Assembly (NCBI RefSeq): GCF_000335475.2
Contig: NZ_ANAH02000004.1
Coordinates: 662,205-726,204, forward strand
Source of the DNA: Cystobacter fuscus DSM 2262
GTDB taxonomy: Bacteria > Myxococcota > Myxococcia > Myxococcales > Myxococcaceae
DNA length: 64,000 bases
Reading direction: 5' to 3'
Shown here: positions 15,828 to 25,070 of the stretch, piece by piece
How the letters are laid out: every line of letters begins with the position of its first letter
Position numbering within the stretch: the first letter of the stretch is position 1
Position numbers and translations under genes: made by a program
The notes under the pieces: generated by a model
The model's database searches: none
The model's input: the letters and a program-made list of their open reading frames with translations, nothing else
Told to the model about the DNA's origin: nothing

Positions 15828-18662
15828 TCAGTGGCTCGAGGGCATGGCCTTGAGCACCAGCTCGCGCACCACGCGCTTGACGGCGGATTCGTCGAAGGGC
15901 TTTTCCAGGGTGGGGTTGGGCACCCGCGACAGGAAGTCGCGCGCCCCGGGGGTGAAGGCGCCGCCGGAGACGAAGACGAACCGCTGCTCGACTCCCGCGC
16001 CCGCGTGCTGCATGGCCTCGTAGAGCTCCCTGCCCCCGAGGTCCGGCATCATCACGTCGCACAGGATGACGTGGAAGCCCGTGTCCCGCTGGAGCAGATC
16101 CAGGGCCTGGCGTCCGCTGGTGGCCAGCTCCACGTCGTGATCGCGCAGGATGCGCTTGAGGGCGCGGCCCACCGCGGGCTCGTCGTCCACGATGAGCACC
16201 CGGCCACGCTGGGTCACGGGCGCCACGGGCGGCGCCATCGACTGGGTCTGCTGGGGCGTGCCGTCCGCGGCCGCGGGCAACACCACGCGCATGGTGGTGC
16301 CGCGTGCGGGCTCGCTCTCCACGAGGATGTCGCCGCCCAGGCCCGTGATGATGCCATGGCAGATGGACAGCCCCAGCCCCGTGCCCACGCCCACCGGCTT
16401 CGTCGTGAAGAAGGGATCGAAGATGCGTCCGAGCACCTCGCGGGGGATGCCGCTGCCGGTGTCCCGCACCTCGACGAGCACGCGGCCATCCTGGTCCAGG
16501 CGCGTGTGCAGGACGATCTCGTTCTTGTCCACCGCGCCCTCGGCGATGGCCTGCGCCGCGTTCACCACCAGGTTGAGGAACACCTGGCACAGGCGGCCCT
16601 CGTTGCCCATGACGCGGGGGATGGGCCCGTACTCGCGCCGCAGCCGCGCGCGGTGCTTGATTTCGTTGGCCGCCAGCATCACCGCCGAGTCCAGCACGGC
16701 GTGTAGATCCACCGCCTCCACCCGCTCCTCGTCGGGCCGGGAGAAGGACTTGAGCTGGCGGACGATCTGCCGCACGCGCTCGGCGCCCTCGCGCGCCTCG
16801 CTCAGCACGCCTCTCCACTCGCTCACCTCGGGGCGTGACGCCACGCCCCCGGGCACGAAGGAGGGCATGCGGCGCAGCTCGTCCGACAGGAAGCCCAGGT
16901 TGGAGATGACGAAGGCGAGCGGGTTGTTGATTTCGTGGGCGATGCCCGCGGCGAGCGTGCCCATGGAGGCCATGCGGTCGGCGAGGTTGAGGCGCGACTG
17001 CAACTGGCGCTGCTCGGTGACGTCCCGTGCGATGGACACCACGGCCGGCTTGCCATCGAAGAGCAGCGGCAGCGAGGCGAACTCCGCCACGCGCACCTGG
17101 CCGTCACGCCGCAAGAGCCGCCGCTCCCCGGTCACCAGCGCGTCCGGGGCCAGAGGGGGGTCGTCCTTGATGAACTCGCGCAGACACCGGCCGAGCACCT
17201 CCTCGGGGCGCTCGAAGCCCAGCGAGGTGACGAGCGCCATGTTGGCGAAGATGATGTGCCCGTCGCGCTGGATGGCGGCCGGCTCCGGCACGCCTTCCAG
17301 GAGGATGCGGAAGCTCGCCTCGGAGTGCTTGAGGGCCTCCTCGAAGTGGCGGTGCTGGGTGACGTCGCGCGCGATGCCCTCCACCGCCACGCACATGCCC
17401 GCGCCGTCCAGCACGGGCGTCACCGCGTGCTGCAGCCACACGGTGCTGCCATCCGGCTTGAGGAAGCGCACCACCACGGGGGCGTCCGCCATGCGCCGGG
17501 GCTCGGACAGCAGTTGCTCGAGCAGCTCCACGTCCTCGGGGTGCGCGCGGCGGTGCCACAAGAGGCTGTCGCGGTAGTGCTCCTCGGGGGTGAAGCCCAG
17601 GTTGCGTGTCACCACGCCGCTCACGAAGGCGAAGCTGCGCGTGCCGGCGAGCTGGTAGCGGTAGAGCACGTCCGAGGAGTTCTCCGCCATGGCGCGGAAG
17701 CGCTGCTCGCGCTCGCGCAGGGCGCGCTCGGCGTGGCGGTGCTCCAGGGCGAGCGAGATGGCGCCGGTGGCCGCCAAGAGCAGGTCCACCTCCAGCCGGT
17801 CCCACTCGCGCTCCTCCTCGCAGTTGTCGAAGCCGATGAAGCCCGCGAGCGTGCCGTGCACCCACAAGGGCAGCGCCAGGAGCGAGCGGATGCCCTGGGG
17901 GTTGAGCAGCGCCTGCTCCTCGGCGGGGAAGTCCTTCACCAGTCCGCTGATGGCCTGGCCGCGCGACATCAGCTCGTACCAGCGGGGGATGGCCTTCTCG
18001 AAGGGCACGTTCTGCAGGGACGGGTTGTCCAGCTCCTTCTTCACGCTGGGCTCACACCACTCGGCGCGCTGGCTGATGAGCAGCTCGCCGTCGGGGTTGC
18101 GGTGCGTCTCGAAGGTGTAGACGCGGCTGGCACCCGAGGCCTCGCCCAGCGGGGCCATCAGCCGGGTGAAGAGATCCTCCGAGGCGGACGTGCCCAGCAG
18201 CCGCTGTTGGATTTCCACGAGCGCGCTGAGGTAGCGCTCGCGCCGTGTCAGCGCCTCCTGGGCCCGGCGCCGCTCGGTGATGTCGTGCAGCGTGCCGCTC
18301 AGGCCCACCACGCAGCCCGCTTCGAGCACGGGCCGTACGAGCACCTCGCCCCAGCGGAAGCCGCCCTCGCGGGTGAGGTAGCGCAGCTCGCGCTTGCGCA
18401 CCTCGTGCAGCTCGCCCAGCCGCGGACAGCCCTGATCGTCGTAGAGCGAGCGATCAGCCGGGTGCACGTACTGCCGGCTGGGCTGCCCGAGGCATTCGTC
18501 CAGCGAGAAGCCCGTGAGCTCCGTCCACACCGGGGTGAGGTGCGTGAGCCGCCCCTGGGTGTCGAGCTGGAACACCACTTCCCCCGGCCGTTCGAGCGTC
18601 AGCCGGGGGCGCGCCGCGAGGGGCGCGGAGATGGAGAGGGTCGGCTGGGGCTTCAAGGACAT
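15828..18662 (-). CDS. Hybrid sensor histidine kinase (PAS-GAF-PAS-PAS-HisKA-HATPase-receiver)
   Basis: A 944-residue soluble hybrid kinase. In order: PAS with PAC (~30-130, ending in DITERRR), GAF (~150-305), two further PAS domains (~320-450 and ~455-565), HisKA with phospho-acceptor His576 in AHEINNPL, an HATPase with DTGSGIP and GTGLGLS, and a C-terminal receiver with phospho-acceptor Asp869 in CDVMMPD. There is no membrane helix, so it senses a cytoplasmic signal. The AHEINNPL box is of the NtrB-like subtype frequent in myxobacteria. It has no adjacent response regulator. The start lacks an obvious ribosome site. Confidence 0.9.
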   Translation of the reverse strand: MSLKPQPTLSISAPLAARPRLTLERPGEVVFQLDTQGRLTHLTPVWTELTGFSLDECLGQPSRQYVHPADRSLYDDQGCPRLGELHEVRKRELRYLTREGGFRWGEVLVRPVLEAGCVVGLSGTLHDITERRRAQEALTRRERYLSALVEIQQRLLGTSASEDLFTRLMAPLGEASGASRVYTFETHRNPDGELLISQRAEWCEPSVKKELDNPSLQNVPFEKAIPRWYELMSRGQAISGLVKDFPAEEQALLNPQGIRSLLALPLWVHGTLAGFIGFDNCEEEREWDRLEVDLLLAATGAISLALEHRHAERALREREQRFRAMAENSSDVLYRYQLAGTRSFAFVSGVVTRNLGFTPEEHYRDSLLWHRRAHPEDVELLEQLLSEPRRMADAPVVVRFLKPDGSTVWLQHAVTPVLDGAGMCVAVEGIARDVTQHRHFEEALKHSEASFRILLEGVPEPAAIQRDGHIIFANMALVTSLGFERPEEVLGRCLREFIKDDPPLAPDALVTGERRLLRRDGQVRVAEFASLPLLFDGKPAVVSIARDVTEQRQLQSRLNLADRMASMGTLAAGIAHEINNPLAFVISNLGFLSDELRRMPSFVPGGVASRPEVSEWRGVLSEAREGAERVRQIVRQLKSFSRPDEERVEAVDLHAVLDSAVMLAANEIKHRARLRREYGPIPRVMGNEGRLCQVFLNLVVNAAQAIAEGAVDKNEIVLHTRLDQDGRVLVEVRDTGSGIPREVLGRIFDPFFTTKPVGVGTGLGLSICHGIITGLGGDILVESEPARGTTMRVVLPAAADGTPQQTQSMAPPVAPVTQRGRVLIVDDEPAVGRALKRILRDHDVELATSGRQALDLLQRDTGFHVILCDVMMPDLGGRELYEAMQHAGAGVEQRFVFVSGGAFTPGARDFLSRVPNPTLEKPFDESAVKRVVRELVLKAMPSSH

Positions 18663-18789
18663 GGGAAAGAGGCGCCGTATCCACGGTCAGGATCAGCCGT
18701 GAACCGCTTCGCTAAAGAATTACGATAGCCTGCCCACCAGACTTGTACATCCCACTCACACTAAACGGGTTTTTCCCGTGTGCCACTTC

Positions 18790-21330
18790 CTAGCTGGCTG
18801 CGGCGGAAGGAAGGGGGAGGGCGGCGGGAACCTGGCGGGGCAGGCGCACGTGGAAGCAGCTGCCCTGCTGGGCGCCAGGGCTCTCGGCCCAGATGGTGCC
18901 ACCGTGACGCTGGACGATTTCACGGCAGATGAAGAGGCCGAGCCCGAGGCCGCCGTAGTGGCGCGCGGTGGCGTTGGAGGCGCGGGCGAAGGGCTGGAAG
19001 AGCTGGGCGAGGCTCTCGGGGGGGATGCCGATGCCCTCGTCGCGCACGCGCAGCTCCACCCACTCGGGGGTGAAGTGGAAGCTGGCGCGCACGGTGCCGC
19101 CGTGGGGGGAGTAGCGCACGGCGTTGGACAAGAGGTTGGTCACCACCTGCTCCAGGCGGGGGCCATCCCACACGCCCTCCACGGGCTCCTCGGGTGAGTC
19201 GAAGAAGAAGCGCAGGCCCTCGGTGCCGCGCAGCTCGAAGCGCTCGATGACCTCGCGCACCAGCGGCACCAGGTCCACCGGGGCGCACTCCAGCTCGAAG
19301 CGGCCCGCCTGGATGCGGGACGTGTCGAGCAGGTCATCCACCAGGCGGGTGAGCCGATCGGTCTGCCGGGCCATGGAGCGCAGGGCCTTGAGGGTGCGCT
19401 CGCGCTCGGGGAAGTCGCCGCCCTTCTCCACGCGGCTGAGCGTGAGCGCGGCGAAGCCCTTGAGGGGGGTGAGGGGGGTGCGCAGCTCGTGGCTGGCCAC
19501 GGAGAGGAACTCCTCGCGCAGGCGCACCGCCTCGCGCAGCTCGCCCTGGGCGAGCTCGGTGCGCAGCGCCATCTCGTTGAAGCCCCGGCACAGCTCGCCC
19601 AGCTCGTCGTCCTCGCCCACGGGCACGCGCTGGCTGAGCTCCCCGCGGGCGATGGCGGCGGTGGCCGAGTGCAGGGTGTCCAGGCGGCGGATGATGTCGC
19701 GCGCGACGAACTGGGACAGGCCGAGCATGAGCAGCACGCCGAGCGCGAGCATGAGGATGAAGGCCACGCTCGTGCGGGTGATGGCGCGGTAGGCCACGCC
19801 CATGTCCTGGGCCACCACGACGCTCCACTCGGTGCCGGGCACGGGCGCGTCCGCGGCCAGGAGGATGCGCTGGTTGTCCTGGCCGAACGTCTCCACCACG
19901 CCCTCGTCGCTGTTGGACAGGTGCAGGCGCAGGGCCTCGGGCAGCTGCGCCACGCTCAAGAGCGGGGCCCCCGCCTGGGTGTCGCGCAGCAGCAGCAGGC
20001 CGCGCCGGTCGAGCACCTGCACGCGGAAGCGCTGGGCGGCGGGGGTGACCGCGGCGCTCAGGCGCTCCAGGGAGAGCAGACCCACGAGCAGGCCCTCCAC
20101 CTTGCCGTCCTGCTTGAAGGGCAGCGCCACGGCGACGTGGGGCAGGCCGAGCTGGCTGACGTAGGGGCGTGACACGTAGGGGGCGTTGGTGCTGAGCACC
20201 CCGGCGTAGAAGTCGCGGTGGGCGAAGGTGCCCAGGTCCTCCTTGCCGTAGGAGGCGGCCATGCCCAGCCCGTCCTTGTCCACGGCGATGGCGGCGTCGA
20301 AGGCGCGCGCCTGGGCGGGGAGGTTGCGCAGGTACAGCTCGAGCAGCTGCCGGTCGCGCGAGGCGAAGGCGGAGCGGAAGCCGGGCGCTTCCAGCATGAG
20401 CTGGAGCGACTCGCGCGAGTCGTCGAGGTAGCGCACGAGGAAGTCCGCCTCGCCCGCGGCGGCGCGCAGGGTGTCGTCGCGCACCTGGCGCTCGATGGCG
20501 TTCTGGGCGAGCCAGGCCGCGAAGCCGCCCAGGGCGAGCAGCGGCACCACGCCGGCGAAGGCCAGGCCGCGCAAGAGCTTGAAGCCCACGGTGCGGGGCG
20601 CGCGGGGGCGGAAGCCGGTGGAGGCGGCGATGCAGGCCAGGGTGAGGATGACGTAGATGCTGGCGGCGGGCCCCGAACCGATGCGGCCAAAGCCCCAGGC
20701 GAGCAGACAGAAGTCCACCGCGAGCAGGGCGAAGAGCAGCCGGGGCAGGCGGGGGTAGCGCCGGGTGATGGGGGGCGCGAGCAGGCCCACGCCACACGCC
20801 AGGAAGACGAGCCCCATGGGCACGAGCAGGGGCGAGAGCGCGGCGTAGAAGACGGAGGGGAAGCGCTGGTGGGCCACCAGCATGATGACGCCGAAGGCGA
20901 GCGCGATGAGGGCGACGATGCTGCGCAGCACCTCGCGCTTGCGCCAGCGGGGGCTCGCCTCCAGGGCCACGCCGGTGAGCAGGAGCGGGTAGAGCACGGC
21001 GCCGGTGAGCCCGCCGGTGCGCACGTTGAGCACCCACCAGTAGAGCGCCGTGACGGCGCCGAAGCCCACGCGCCCGAGCACGTCCAGCCAGCGCGGCGCG
21101 AGCGGGTAGAGCATGGTGGCCATCAGCACGATGCTGCTGACGAGGTAGGCCATGCCCAGGGGGCGCACGTAGGGGTAGAGCGGGCGGAACGACGTCGCGT
21201 GGAACTCGTAGGGCGCGTACGTCATCGCCACGCCGAACATGAGCCCGAAGAGGGCGGCGGGCCAGGTGATGGGCAGGGATGGCGTGCGCGCGGGCTCGGT
21301 CGCCAGGCCCGGCTCGGTGGACGAGCTCAT
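18790..21330 (-). CDS. Membrane sensor histidine kinase with N-terminal multi-helix sensor, Cache-like domain and HAMP
   Basis: An 846-residue kinase. Residues ~20-260 contain about seven or eight transmembrane segments. Another helix leads into a periplasmic double-Cache-like domain (~280-520) with AYG-/HRDFY-type sequence, then a helix, HAMP (~545-595), HisKA with His614 in SHELRTPL and HATPase with DEGIGIP and GLGLGLF. Two sensing modules, a multi-helix membrane bundle and an extracytoplasmic Cache domain, feed one kinase core. No receiver or response regulator follows. The ATG is preceded by GGAAGGG. A short hairpin (ACGGG-TTTTT-CCCGT) lies downstream near 18766-18780. Confidence 0.9.
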   Translation of the reverse strand: MSSSTEPGLATEPARTPSLPITWPAALFGLMFGVAMTYAPYEFHATSFRPLYPYVRPLGMAYLVSSIVLMATMLYPLAPRWLDVLGRVGFGAVTALYWWVLNVRTGGLTGAVLYPLLLTGVALEASPRWRKREVLRSIVALIALAFGVIMLVAHQRFPSVFYAALSPLLVPMGLVFLACGVGLLAPPITRRYPRLPRLLFALLAVDFCLLAWGFGRIGSGPAASIYVILTLACIAASTGFRPRAPRTVGFKLLRGLAFAGVVPLLALGGFAAWLAQNAIERQVRDDTLRAAAGEADFLVRYLDDSRESLQLMLEAPGFRSAFASRDRQLLELYLRNLPAQARAFDAAIAVDKDGLGMAASYGKEDLGTFAHRDFYAGVLSTNAPYVSRPYVSQLGLPHVAVALPFKQDGKVEGLLVGLLSLERLSAAVTPAAQRFRVQVLDRRGLLLLRDTQAGAPLLSVAQLPEALRLHLSNSDEGVVETFGQDNQRILLAADAPVPGTEWSVVVAQDMGVAYRAITRTSVAFILMLALGVLLMLGLSQFVARDIIRRLDTLHSATAAIARGELSQRVPVGEDDELGELCRGFNEMALRTELAQGELREAVRLREEFLSVASHELRTPLTPLKGFAALTLSRVEKGGDFPERERTLKALRSMARQTDRLTRLVDDLLDTSRIQAGRFELECAPVDLVPLVREVIERFELRGTEGLRFFFDSPEEPVEGVWDGPRLEQVVTNLLSNAVRYSPHGGTVRASFHFTPEWVELRVRDEGIGIPPESLAQLFQPFARASNATARHYGGLGLGLFICREIVQRHGGTIWAESPGAQQGSCFHVRLPRQVPAALPLPSAAAS

Positions 21331-21460
21331 GATGACCCTTCCAAATCAGCTTGCCGCGACCAAATCCACCGCCCCGGGGAGGACCGTCCATCGTTGGACA
21401 GGTGCGACGGCCGTCCTCCCAGCGTGGGAGCAGTCGCGGGGTGGGTGCAAGCGGGCGCGC

Positions 21461-21979
21461 TCAGGCGATCTCGAGGACCGTCCACTCGCGGACCTCGCCG
21501 GCGAGGGTGACCTCGATGATGTCACCTGGCCGACGTCCCATCAGGGCGCGGCCCACGGGAGAGGAGGGGGTGATGACGGAGAGGAAGCCATCGCCGTCGG
21601 GCCCCGTCAGCTCGGTGCCGGCGCCCACGGGCAGGAGGAAGAAGGTGCGCTCGGCGAAGCCCTCTTCGTCCTCGGTGGACATGTCGACGATGGCGCCCAG
21701 GGCGACGGGGCCCTTGGGCGGCTGGCGCGGCAGGCCCGTCTTCTGGAGGTCGGCGAGCGCCTGGAGCTCCTCGTGGACGCGGCGGGCGCGTTGGGCCTGG
21801 CCCGTGGCGAGGCTGCCGTATTCGATGGCGGCGCGGCCGTCTTCCTTCTTCTCGGACTCGGTGGCGAGCGAGCGGGCGGCCTCGCGCGCGTCGGCCTCGG
21901 CGCGGTGGGCGAGCCGGTCGCTCTGGTGGAGCCGGTCGACGAGTTGGGCGAGCAGGGCGTTCTTGTCCAGCAGTGGCAT
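21461..21979 (-). CDS. GreA/GreB-family transcription elongation factor-like protein
   Basis: A 172-residue protein with a helical N-terminus followed by the FKBP-like C-terminal domain of Gre factors (SVITPSSPVGRALMGRRPGD). Gre proteins bind the RNA polymerase secondary channel and stimulate cleavage of backtracked RNA. The N-terminal part does not look like the standard coiled coil with its acidic tip, so it may instead be one of the Gre-like regulators that bind polymerase without cleavage activity. It is divergent from the rhodanese gene with a 64-bp gap. Confidence 0.8.
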   Translation of the reverse strand: MPLLDKNALLAQLVDRLHQSDRLAHRAEADAREAARSLATESEKKEDGRAAIEYGSLATGQAQRARRVHEELQALADLQKTGLPRQPPKGPVALGAIVDMSTEDEEGFAERTFFLLPVGAGTELTGPDGDGFLSVITPSSPVGRALMGRRPGDIIEVTLAGEVREWTVLEIA

Positions 21980-22043
21980 GCGAGTGACAGGACTGTAGCG
22001 CCCCGCCGCGCGGGCTCCAGTTTCCGGCTAGAGTCTGGAGTTC

Positions 22044-22325
22044 ATGACGCCGAAAGAGCTGTCCGAGAAGGCCCGGGAGCTGGTGGGCCAGGGGTGGGTG
22101 TTGCTGGACGTGCGCACGCCGGAGGAGTACCGCCAGGGGCACCCGGAGCCCGCGCGCAACATCCCAGTGCAGGAGCTGCCGCAGCGCCTCGCCGAGGTGG
22201 GGCCGCCGGGCACGCGGGTGGTGGTGTACTGCCAGTCGGGAGGCCGCAGCGCGCGCGCGGTGGAGATTCTGCGCGCGGCGGGCTACCCGGACCTGTTCGA
22301 TCTGCGCTCGGTGAGCAACTGGTAG
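22044..22325 (+). CDS. Single-domain rhodanese-like protein
   Basis: A 93-residue rhodanese with LLDVRTPEEY and the active loop CQSGGR carrying the catalytic cysteine, as in PspE/GlpE-type sulfurtransferases that move sulfane sulfur from thiosulfate or persulfides. There is no signal peptide, so it is cytoplasmic. A GGAG site precedes the ATG. It ends 25 bp from the convergent Lgt-like gene. Confidence 0.88.
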   Translation: MTPKELSEKARELVGQGWVLLDVRTPEEYRQGHPEPARNIPVQELPQRLAEVGPPGTRVVVYCQSGGRSARAVEILRAAGYPDLFDLRSVSNW

Positions 22326-22350
22326 CGGGCCGCCGCGGGCGGGCCCGCGC

Positions 22351-23169
22351 CTAGCGGGTCTGGGGCTGGGCGTCGCCGGGCGGTCCGGACGCGGCCCGGG
22401 GCCCGGGCGCGGAGGACTTCCACGTGGCCAGGCCCCACAGGCCGAAGAGGACGAGCCCGAAGCAGCCGAACTGGGCCGGGGTGAGGCCGAAGTAGCGCGC
22501 GTCCACATAGGACAGGTCGGTGGCGCGCAGGCTGTCGAAGAAGAAGCGGCCGAAGGCGTAGAGCAGGGAGAGCAGGGGCAAGAGCTTGCCCTTCATGGCG
22601 GGGGTGTTGCGCAGGGCCCACAAGAGCGCGGTGAGGGCGAAGAGGTAGGCGGCGTCATAGAGGCCGAGGTCATGGCGGGGGCCGCCGTAGAAGCGCTCGG
22701 GGAAGTCCACCGCGAGGAAGAAGTCGGTGCGCGCGCCGGGGTGGTCATGCACGGCGAAGCAGCCGAGCCGTGCCACGGCCCAGCCGGGCGCCACGGCCAG
22801 GGCGAAGGTGTCCGCGTAGTCGCGGAAGCGCAGCTTGCGCACCCGGAAGAAGACGACGGCGGCGAGGATGCCACCGACGAGCCCTCCGAAGGAGGACAGG
22901 CCGTCCCACACCTTGAAGATCTGGAAGGGGCTCTTGGAGAGCTCCTCGGGGTGGTAGGCGAAGAGGTGGAGCAGGTGGCCGGTGACGATGCCCACGCCCA
23001 CGCCCCAGGGCGCGTAGTCGAGCAGCGGGGTGGCGTCGAGCCGCTCCCGCCTGGCCTGACTGTCCAGCAATCGGGCGGCGAGGAAGATGCCCATCGCCAC
23101 GAAGATGCCGAAGGGCTCGATGGTGAGGGGACCGAGCTTGAGGGGGGGAACGTACAGGTAGGGAATCAC
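22351..23169 (-). CDS. Divergent prolipoprotein diacylglyceryl transferase (Lgt) homologue
   Basis: A 272-residue polytopic membrane protein of the Lgt family, recognisable from IEPFGIFVAMG, the GG-LVGG segment, the ARLGCF motif and RFFFDSLRATD near the C-terminus. Lgt attaches diacylglycerol to the lipobox cysteine of prolipoproteins. Compared with E. coli Lgt, the conserved His of SFHGGL (His103) aligns with Phe in SSFGGL, and the Asn of GRIGNF aligns with Cys in ARLGCF, while both key arginines are kept. It may therefore be a specialised or altered paralogue rather than the housekeeping enzyme. The start is GTG behind GGAGAG. Confidence 0.78.
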   Translation of the reverse strand: MIPYLYVPPLKLGPLTIEPFGIFVAMGIFLAARLLDSQARRERLDATPLLDYAPWGVGVGIVTGHLLHLFAYHPEELSKSPFQIFKVWDGLSSFGGLVGGILAAVVFFRVRKLRFRDYADTFALAVAPGWAVARLGCFAVHDHPGARTDFFLAVDFPERFYGGPRHDLGLYDAAYLFALTALLWALRNTPAMKGKLLPLLSLLYAFGRFFFDSLRATDLSYVDARYFGLTPAQFGCFGLVLFGLWGLATWKSSAPGPRAASGPPGDAQPQTR

Positions 23170-23593
23170 GAATCTCTCCGGCGGGCGGATGGCACGTCAG
23201 CCATAGTCCGCCTTGGCCACGAGGTGGCGAACAATGATGGCCCCCCGGGCTTTCCCGAGGGTTTTCCGATTCGAGCCCGGGCGAGGGGGGGGAGCTACCG
23301 CCGGACCGTTGTTTTCCGTGCTGTCCGGGTTCGTATTACGCTCGCGGATGAGAATGTTTTCCGGTTTCGGACGTTGGGAACGTCACTCCGGGGAACGACG
23401 AGCGCGCGCCCGGATGTCCAGAGCATGGACGGCGGGGGGAATGTCAGGGGGAGGCGGTCTAGTCACACTATGAGGTCCGGGTGTGGGGACGACGTTGTCC
23501 CACTCTGGCTCCCACCGGGCGCGGCTGGCGCCCACCCGTGGTCTGGCGTGCCCAGCCGGTGCAGTCGGTATTCAGTCAAGGAGCAGACCCACC
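23170..23593. promoter_or_regulatory. 424-bp divergent intergenic region with three GTTTTCCG direct repeats
   Basis: No convincing gene lies between the Lgt-like gene and the subtilase. The octamer GTTTTCCG occurs at 23261-23268, 23311-23318 and 23356-23363, spaced 50 and 45 bp, within more AT-rich surroundings than the flanking genes. The octamers could be repeated regulator sites. A possible -10 element (TATTAC) is at 23334-23339 but without a well-spaced -35. Confidence 0.4.
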
Positions 23594-25009
23594 ATGAAGT
23601 CCTATCTGCTGGTGCCGAAGGAGTCGATTGAAACCCACGCCAAGCCCGGCGTGCGGGGCACGGAGCAGGGAGAGCGCGTGTTGCAGCGCACCACCGCCCT
23701 TCAGTTCATGATGAGCGGGCGGGCGCCGGACATGCTGCGGGACCTCGGCTTGCGCTCCGCCACGCTGCCCGGACGCCTGCCGCAGGTGAGCGTGCCCGTC
23801 GCGAGGAAGAAGACGCCGGCGGGCAAGCGGGGCCGCAAGGCCAACGAGGTGAGCGTCGCGGCCAGCGATGGTCCGGTGATGGAACTGGCGTCCGCCTCGG
23901 AGGTGGGCACCTACCGCCACATGCCGCTCATCGGCGCCACCATGGCCCACTTCGTGTCGGAGAAGGCCGAGCGCATCGCGCGCGAGGAGCTCGGGGCCGA
24001 CTTCGAGTTCATCCCCGACACCGTGCACCTGACCTTCCCGGGGCCGGTGGCCGCGGGCCAGATTGGTCCGCGCAACCGGGGCCTGTCCTCGCTCGTCAAC
24101 CGCGAGTGGCCCGAGGAGAGCGGCATCGCCTCCGCCCATGCCCAGGGCATCAAGGGCGCGGGCGTGATGCTCGGCATCCTCGACACCGGCGTGGACGCGG
24201 ACCATCCCGAGCACCAGGACCGCCTCATCCAGTTCCGCTACGTCTCGCTCTTTCCCAACTCGCCGCAGAACCCCGCGCGCGACGTGCGCGGCTTCGATCC
24301 GGACGGCCACGGCACTCACGTGGCCGGCATCGCCGCGGGCTCCTTCCACGGTGTCGCCCCGGAGGTGGACCTCTACGTCGCCTCGGTCATCGAATCGGAG
24401 ACCATCCGCACGAGTCTCGGGCGCGTGGCCGCCGGCATGGAGTGGCTGCTGCACCAGTTCTCCCGTCCGGAGAACGCCATGCGCCCGGCCGTGGTGAACA
24501 TGTCCCTGGGCTTCCCGGTGCAGCCGCCGCCGGGCGTCAGCGACATGGAGTACCGCCTGAACATCCGCGCCCTGCAGACCCTGGTGCGCCGCTTGGTGGA
24601 CTCCAACGTCCTGCCCGTGGTGGCCGCCGGCAATGGAGGCGCTGGCACGGCTGGCTACCCTGCGGCCTTCCCAGAGGCCCTCGCCGTGGGCGCGGTGGAC
24701 TTCGCGCGCCGCGTGGCCAGTTTCTCGGCCAGTGGTGTCGTGAATCAGCGCTCTGTTCCCGATGTGATGGGTTATGGGGTGAATGTCTACTCGAGCACAG
24801 AACGAAGGTGTAACAACCAGGCGTTCTATGAACGAATGAGCGGAACCAGCATGGCAGCCCCTTACGTCGCCGGTCTGGCGGCGCTATATCGCTGCCGGTC
24901 CCCGGACTTGACGGCGCTCGAGGTCAGGGATTTGATTCTCGCCAACGTGCTGAAGCTGCCCAAGACCGCCGAGGGACGCGCGGGTAGGGGTCTGGCGGTT
25001 TACAAGTAG
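23594..25009 (+). CDS. Subtilisin-like serine peptidase (S8 family)
   Basis: A 471-residue peptidase with an intact triad: Asp197 (LDTGVD), His239 (GHGTHVAG) and Ser419 (GTSMAAP). The first ~180 residues form an extension that may act as a propeptide or interaction domain. The chosen start at 23594 follows AGGAG and gives MKSYLLVPKE, which is not a signal peptide. A start at 23483 would not create one either. The enzyme therefore appears cytoplasmic or exported by another route, unusual for the family. The last ~70 codons have lower GC than the rest. A small gene follows 61 bp downstream. Confidence 0.88.
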   Translation: MKSYLLVPKESIETHAKPGVRGTEQGERVLQRTTALQFMMSGRAPDMLRDLGLRSATLPGRLPQVSVPVARKKTPAGKRGRKANEVSVAASDGPVMELASASEVGTYRHMPLIGATMAHFVSEKAERIAREELGADFEFIPDTVHLTFPGPVAAGQIGPRNRGLSSLVNREWPEESGIASAHAQGIKGAGVMLGILDTGVDADHPEHQDRLIQFRYVSLFPNSPQNPARDVRGFDPDGHGTHVAGIAAGSFHGVAPEVDLYVASVIESETIRTSLGRVAAGMEWLLHQFSRPENAMRPAVVNMSLGFPVQPPPGVSDMEYRLNIRALQTLVRRLVDSNVLPVVAAGNGGAGTAGYPAAFPEALAVGAVDFARRVASFSASGVVNQRSVPDVMGYGVNVYSSTERRCNNQAFYERMSGTSMAAPYVAGLAALYRCRSPDLTALEVRDLILANVLKLPKTAEGRAGRGLAVYK

Positions 25010-25070
25010 AGAGATGGCGGCTACCAGGGTCGGCGCCGTGCGAGCGCCGGGCCTGGGAGGAGGAAGTCGG

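Noticed and set aside
18766..18780. Hairpin ACGGG-TTTTT-CCCGT after the hybrid kinase region as a terminator
   Set aside because: The Ts are in the loop, the stem is 5 bp and no tail follows; noted only as a weak structure.
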